Shown: one piece after another, positions 6,064 through 8,958 of the stretch
How the letters are laid out: each line of letters starts with the position of its first letter
How positions within the stretch are numbered: position 1 is the stretch's first letter
Assembly: GCA_003477305.1 (NCBI GenBank)
Contig: DMTN01000056.1
Coordinates: 2,582 to 11,539, forward strand
Length of the DNA: 8,958 nucleotides
Origin: Acholeplasmatales bacterium
GTDB lineage: Bacteria > Bacillota_I > Bacilli_A > Izemoplasmatales > Hujiaoplasmataceae
Reading direction: 5' to 3'
Program-made: the position numbers and the translations under genes
Notes under the pieces: generated by a model
Databases searched by the model: none
The model's input: only the letters and a program-made list of their open reading frames with translations
Told to the model about the DNA's origin: nothing

Positions 6064-6213
6064 GACATGAAATTCGCTCATCGGGAAACCGGTCCCCAAC
6101 TGTCGGTCCGGATCGCGAACGGAGTTGGACGATCCGCCGTTTCACGTCGATGAAAATCATGACTCATTCCCGTTTTTTCGTGCAAAACGCATCATTTTCG
6201 ATAGTTTTGCGTT
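6064..6213. other. Non-coding intergenic stretch with several small dyads
   Basis: No credible gene is seen here. On the plus strand CGGATCG (6109-6115) pairs with CGATCCG (6130-6136), while CCAACT (6096-6101) pairs with AGTTGG (6123-6128). The two cannot form together. A third dyad, GCAAAAC/GTTTTGC, lies at 6182-6188 and 6204-6210. The stretch lies between the terminator of the membrane-protein gene and the bcd promoter, so it is probably untranscribed spacer or binding sites. An unrecognised small RNA cannot be excluded. No T-box or known riboswitch core is visible. Confidence 0.4.
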
Positions 6214-6246
6214 AAAAATAAAAACGCGTCCCGGGTTGGGACGCGT
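6214..6246 (-). terminator. Rho-independent terminator of the membrane-protein gene
   Basis: A perfect 9-bp GC-rich stem (ACGCGTCCC at 6224-6232 and GGGACGCGT at 6238-6246) with a five-base loop is followed on the minus strand by TTTTATTTTT. It ends about 54 bases after the stop codon of the gene at 6300-6689. It insulates the bcd operon from upstream transcription, which supports a separate bcd promoter. Confidence 0.93.
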
Positions 6247-6299
6247 CAAATCATCTGCATTCTACTGCTTGGGTTCGACGCCGATCAACGCAAAATCCG

Positions 6300-6689
6300 T
6301 CAGCTTTCCTCCATCGTGTTGATGAATCGGGAAAAAGCGAGCGGCGGCAGCGACACCAACAAGACACTGATCCAAGTCGGTGACACCGGCTGGCCGAGGC
6401 TGTAAATCGAAAATACCAGCAGGGCAATCGTGACGGGAATGCCGATGATCGAGTATATGCTATGATCCAGTTCGATCCATCGCCCGGAAAAAACGGCCCG
6501 ATTCCATGTCGTCCGAAAATGCATGACGATCCGCAAGATCGGAATGATCAGGACGGACCCGACGACGAACCAGGCGATGTTGAATACAAGCTCCGGTTGC
6601 GACGGCAGAAAAACGAAAATCTTGACGAGGATCAATGCAATGACGATCAGACCGTTGACGATGAACTCGGCGTTTCGAAATTGATACAC
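6300..6689 (-). CDS. Small four-helix membrane protein of unknown function
   Basis: I do not recognise this 129-residue protein. Four hydrophobic segments are visible at about residues 9-28, 34-56, 78-98 and 105-120. The basic loop between helices two and three (Arg59, Arg64, Arg70, His57) suggests that both ends and this loop are cytoplasmic. There are no cysteine motifs, enzymatic motifs or signal peptide. The start is GTG, with AGAGGT eight bases upstream; nearby ATGs are out of frame. It has its own strong promoter and terminator and is therefore monocistronic. Its GC content is lower than that of its neighbours: about 28-29 of 60 bases in two sampled lines, against 41 of 60 in one sampled line of the rocA gene. 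This may reflect its hydrophobic codons or a different origin. It may be a transport accessory or stress membrane protein, but no function is assigned. Confidence 0.85.
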   Translation of the reverse strand: MYQFRNAEFIVNGLIVIALILVKIFVFLPSQPELVFNIAWFVVGSVLIIPILRIVMHFRTTWNRAVFSGRWIELDHSIYSIIGIPVTIALLVFSIYSLGQPVSPTWISVLLVSLPPLAFSRFINTMEES

Positions 6690-6723
6690 GCATGCATACC
6701 TCTATTCTAAATGGCATAAATGA

Positions 6724-6752
6724 ATTGTATTGCATATTGTCGGTTCTGTCAA
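6724..6752 (-). promoter_or_regulatory. Near-consensus sigma-A promoter of the membrane-protein gene
   Basis: The minus strand has a perfect -35 TTGACA at 6752-6747, a 17-base spacer, and TACAAT at 6729-6724 (five of six bases of TATAAT). The predicted start is near 6717, giving a leader of about 28 nt before the GTG. It lies just after the terminator of the rocA unit, and an A-rich tract on the minus strand precedes the -35. No operator is obvious, so expression may be constitutive and strong. Confidence 0.9.
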
Positions 6753-6783
6753 TGTCTGTTTGCTGTTTTTTACCGATGATCAT

Positions 6784-6824
6784 AGAGAAAGGGCAGACGT
6801 CGGAACATATCCGTACGTCTGCCC
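6784..6824 (-). terminator. Rho-independent terminator of the proline/P5C catabolic unit
   Basis: A perfect 10-bp stem (GGGCAGACGT at 6791-6800 and ACGTCTGCCC at 6815-6824) is extended inward, past one bulged base, by CGGA/TCCG. The minus strand then reads TTTCTCT. The stem starts ten bases after the rocA stop codon. The U-tract is interrupted, so it may be less efficient than the downstream terminator, but the stem is strong. Confidence 0.85.
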
Positions 6825-6833
6825 CGGGTTGTT

Positions 6834-8390
6834 CTAGAGCGCTTCGGAGATCGATTTGCCTTGCAGATGCAACACGAGATAGTCGGGGCCGCCGGCCTTC
6901 GAGTCCGTGCCGGACATGTTGAAGCCGCCGAACGGCTGGTAGCCGACGATCGCGCCGGTGCACTTGCGGTTGAGATACAGGTTGCCGACGTGGAATTCCT
7001 CCCGCGCCCGTTCGAGATGGCTGCGGTCGTTGGAAATGATCGCGCCGGTGAGGCCGAACTCGGTGTTGTTCGCGATCCGCAGGCAATCGTCGAAATCGGC
7101 GGCCTTGCAGACGGCCAAAACCGGTCCGAAGACTTCTTCCTGCATCAGTCTGGCATTGGGATCGAGGTCGGCGATGATCGTCGGTTCGATGAACCATCCT
7201 TTCGCCGCGTCGACCTTGCCGCCGCAGGCGAGCCGTCCTTCCTTCTTGCCGATTTCGATGTACTCGGAAATCGACTTGAAGGCGTTCTTGTTGTTGACGG
7301 GACCCATGTAGTTCGCGAATTCGATCGGATCGCCCATCGTGAGCTTTTCGGTCATCGCGACAACCTTTCCGAGGACGACGTCGTAGATGTCCTGATGAAG
7401 GATCGCCCGCGAGCAGGCGCTGCACTTCTGTCCGGCGAATCCGAAGGCGGATTTGACGATCGCATCGGCGGCGAGATCGATGTCGCAGTCACCATCGACG
7501 ACGATCGCGTCCTTGCCGCCCATCTCGGCGATCACGCGCTTGAGCCAGCGCTGGCCCTTCTGGACTTTCGCGGCTTTTTCGTAGATGCCCATCCCGACTT
7601 CCTTCGAGCCGGTGAAGGAGATAAAGCGGGTGAGCGGATGTTCGACGAGATAGTCGCCGATTTCCGACCCGCGTCCGGGGCAGAAGTTGAGGACGCCGGC
7701 GGGCAGTCCCGCGGCTTCCATGATCTCGAAATAACGATAGGCGATCACCTGCGTGGTCTGCGCCGGCTTCATCACGACGGCGTTGCCGGCGACGATCGCG
7801 GCGGACGTCATTCCGGTCAGGATCGCGAGCGGGAAGTTCCAGGGGGCGATTACGACGCCGACGCCGAGCGGGATGTAGCGGTATTCGTTCCGTTCGACGT
7901 TTTTGCGGGACAGGACGACATCGTCGATCCGTTCGAGCGACAGCATCTGACGTCCGTAGTATTCGAGGAAGTCGATCGCCTCGGCGACGTCGGCGTCGGC
8001 TTCGGCCCACGGCTTGCCCGCTTCCTTGGTCATCAGCGCGGACAGTTCGAACTTCTTCCGGCGCATGATCGCGGCCGCTTTGAAGAGAACGTCGGCACGG
8101 ACCTTGGCGGAAACTTTCTTCCAGGTCGCAAAGGCGGCGACGGCCGCCTGCATCGCCTGTTCGGCCTCGGCGACGCCGGCCTGGTGGATCGACCCGATCA
8201 CTTCATCGTGATCGGCCGGATTGGTCTGTACATGGAGCCGTCCGGTCTTGACGCGGAGCCCGCCGATGACGAGCGGGTATTCGGCGCCGAACGTCGAACG
8301 AACGCTTGTGAGCGCCGCTTGATAGAGGTTCCGGTTGCCCGGGTTGCTGAAATCGACGAGTGGTTCGGTGACGTACGGATACATTGCCAT
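6834..8390 (-). CDS. rocA: 1-pyrroline-5-carboxylate dehydrogenase (L-glutamate gamma-semialdehyde dehydrogenase), RocA type
   Basis: It oxidises glutamate gamma-semialdehyde, the open form of pyrroline-5-carboxylate, to glutamate with NAD+, the last step of proline and arginine/ornithine breakdown. The 518-residue protein matches Bacillus RocA by eye from YPLVIGG through GYQPFGGFNMSGTDSKAGGP. ALDH catalytic residues are visible: Asn185 in APWNFPLA, Lys208 in MKPA, Glu289 in IAEMGGKD and nucleophile Cys323 in GQKCSA. EEVFGP is also present. The start MAMYPYVTEP is chosen because GGAGG lies eight bases upstream of its ATG and the RocA-like N-terminus begins there. The reading frame stays open further upstream but only as a shadow of the preceding gene. 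It lies 14 bases after the FAD dehydrogenase, in one operon, and ends at a terminator. Confidence 0.96.
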   Translation of the reverse strand: MAMYPYVTEPLVDFSNPGNRNLYQAALTSVRSTFGAEYPLVIGGLRVKTGRLHVQTNPADHDEVIGSIHQAGVAEAEQAMQAAVAAFATWKKVSAKVRADVLFKAAAIMRRKKFELSALMTKEAGKPWAEADADVAEAIDFLEYYGRQMLSLERIDDVVLSRKNVERNEYRYIPLGVGVVIAPWNFPLAILTGMTSAAIVAGNAVVMKPAQTTQVIAYRYFEIMEAAGLPAGVLNFCPGRGSEIGDYLVEHPLTRFISFTGSKEVGMGIYEKAAKVQKGQRWLKRVIAEMGGKDAIVVDGDCDIDLAADAIVKSAFGFAGQKCSACSRAILHQDIYDVVLGKVVAMTEKLTMGDPIEFANYMGPVNNKNAFKSISEYIEIGKKEGRLACGGKVDAAKGWFIEPTIIADLDPNARLMQEEVFGPVLAVCKAADFDDCLRIANNTEFGLTGAIISNDRSHLERAREEFHVGNLYLNRKCTGAIVGYQPFGGFNMSGTDSKAGGPDYLVLHLQGKSISEAL

Positions 8391-8404
8391 AAGTTTCCTC
8401 CGAT

Positions 8405-8958
8405 TCAGACGACCGACTTTTCGTACGCGGTCGCTGTCTGTTTTTTGAATCTGTCGATGAGCAGGTCTTCGACCGGAAGCGTGGTCGGAAGACCGAGAAT
8501 CATTTCCGCAAGCAAAACACCGGTCATCGGCGCGAACATGAAGCCGTGTCCCGAGAAGCCGCAGGCGAGGTAGAAGCCTTCGAGCTGGTCGGTCGGTCCG
8601 AGGATCGGCTGACGGTCCGGGCTCATGCAGTACGAACCCGCCCATTGACGGATCGCATGCAGCTCGCCGACCTTCGGCATGATGTGGCAGACGGTCTTCG
8701 CCATCGCGTCGAGAAACTGCCAGGACGAGGACAAATCGTGTCCGTGCGGCTCGTCCGGGGTGGTGCGGCCCATGATGAAGGCGCCGTGCGGGACTTGCTG
8801 GCAGTAGAGGTTCTTCGAGAAGGACATCACCATCGGTCCCTGCATCTTCTCGATCGGTTCGGTGACGAGGATCTCGTGACGTTCCGCATAGACGGGAATC
8901 TTGACGCCGGCGAACTCGCCGACTTCTGCCGCGAAGCCGCCGGCGGCGTCGACGACCC
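8405..8958 (-). CDS. FAD-dependent amine/imino-acid dehydrogenase (DAO/SoxB-like), C-terminal part only
   Basis: The visible 183 residues are the C-terminal part of a D-amino-acid oxidase/sarcosine oxidase beta-type flavoprotein; the N-terminal FAD-binding GxGxxG lies outside the window. Diagnostic segments are VVDAAGGFAAEVGEFAG and HEILVTEPIEK near the cut, then RQWAGSYCMSPDRQPILG and GFYLACGFSGHGFMFAP, which place it near SoxB, D-hydroxyproline dehydrogenase and archaeal-type heteromeric proline dehydrogenase beta subunits. It overlaps nothing and lies 14 bases before a P5C dehydrogenase, so proline or a hydroxyproline-like imino acid yielding pyrroline-5-carboxylate is the likely substrate (inference). 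Glycine or sarcosine oxidation remains possible. Partner subunits, if any, would lie upstream, beyond the edge. Confidence 0.85.
   Translation of the reverse strand, partial: VVDAAGGFAAEVGEFAGVKIPVYAERHEILVTEPIEKMQGPMVMSFSKNLYCQQVPHGAFIMGRTTPDEPHGHDLSSSWQFLDAMAKTVCHIMPKVGELHAIRQWAGSYCMSPDRQPILGPTDQLEGFYLACGFSGHGFMFAPMTGVLLAEMILGLPTTLPVEDLLIDRFKKQTATAYEKSVV

Noticed and set aside
5882..6213. T-box or amino acid riboswitch in the bcd leader
   Set aside because: The predicted leader is only about 48 nt. No T-box sequence, antiterminator or terminator with U-tract is present before bcd.
6125..6322. 65-codon plus-strand frame in the intergenic region
   Set aside because: It runs through the terminator hairpin and into the membrane-protein gene, with no ribosome site or motif.
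6861..8573. Very long open frame on the plus strand opposite rocA
   Set aside because: It mirrors the rocA gene, crosses into the flavoprotein gene, and has a D/G/V/R/E-heavy composition without motifs. It is an artefact of GC-rich third positions on the minus strand.
8391..8645. 85-residue N-terminal extension of P5C dehydrogenase
   Set aside because: It overlaps the conserved C-terminus of the flavoprotein, whereas the internal ATG at 8390 has a GGAGG site and starts a RocA-length protein.
1..8958. tRNA, rRNA, CRISPR array, insertion sequence or attachment site
   Set aside because: I saw no cloverleaf, repeat-spacer pattern, transposase motif or direct repeats flanking a unit. The region looks like ordinary chromosomal metabolic DNA.

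Overview
The window is about 9 kb of moderately GC-rich bacterial DNA in which every supportable gene lies on the minus strand, so transcription runs from high to low coordinates. Two amino-acid catabolic units are separated by a small membrane-protein gene and a regulatory intergenic region. The genome looks like a Bacillota (Firmicutes-type) anaerobe. AGGAGG-like ribosome binding sites precede several genes, the promoters are sigma-A-like, a CcpA-type cre motif overlaps a start site, and leucine dehydrogenase and RocA resemble their Bacillus counterparts. Anaerobic life is inferred from the ferredoxin-linked oxoacid oxidoreductase. The exact lineage cannot be fixed from this sequence alone.

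Layout in transcription order. (1) 8958-6834: the C-terminal part of a DAO/SoxB-type FAD amine dehydrogenase, then a complete RocA-type 1-pyrroline-5-carboxylate dehydrogenase, then a hairpin terminator. Together these suggest oxidation of proline, or a related imino acid, to glutamate. (2) 6752-6214: a separate transcription unit with a near-consensus promoter (TTGACA-17-TACAAT), one four-helix membrane protein of unknown function (GTG start) and a strong terminator. (3) 6213-5882: a low-GC regulatory region with a perfect 24-bp inverted repeat, A-tracts, an extended -10 promoter and a cre site at the start of transcription. (4) 5881-1: a tightly packed eight-gene operon running off the window edge: leucine dehydrogenase, a P-loop ATPase of unknown role, a 2x[4Fe-4S] ferredoxin, the alpha, beta and gamma subunits of a 2-oxoacid:ferredoxin oxidoreductase, phosphate butyryltransferase and butyrate kinase (partial).

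How the operon works (inference from family functions). Leucine, valine or isoleucine is deaminated to the branched 2-oxoacid with NAD+ reduction. The oxoacid is oxidatively decarboxylated to the acyl-CoA with ferredoxin reduction. Ptb swaps CoA for phosphate and Buk transfers the phosphate to ADP, giving a branched short-chain fatty acid plus one ATP. This is the oxidative half of Stickland-type branched-chain amino acid fermentation in one operon, apparently under carbon catabolite control. The least explained parts are the ATPase inside the operon, the lone membrane protein, and the inverted repeat upstream of the operon.
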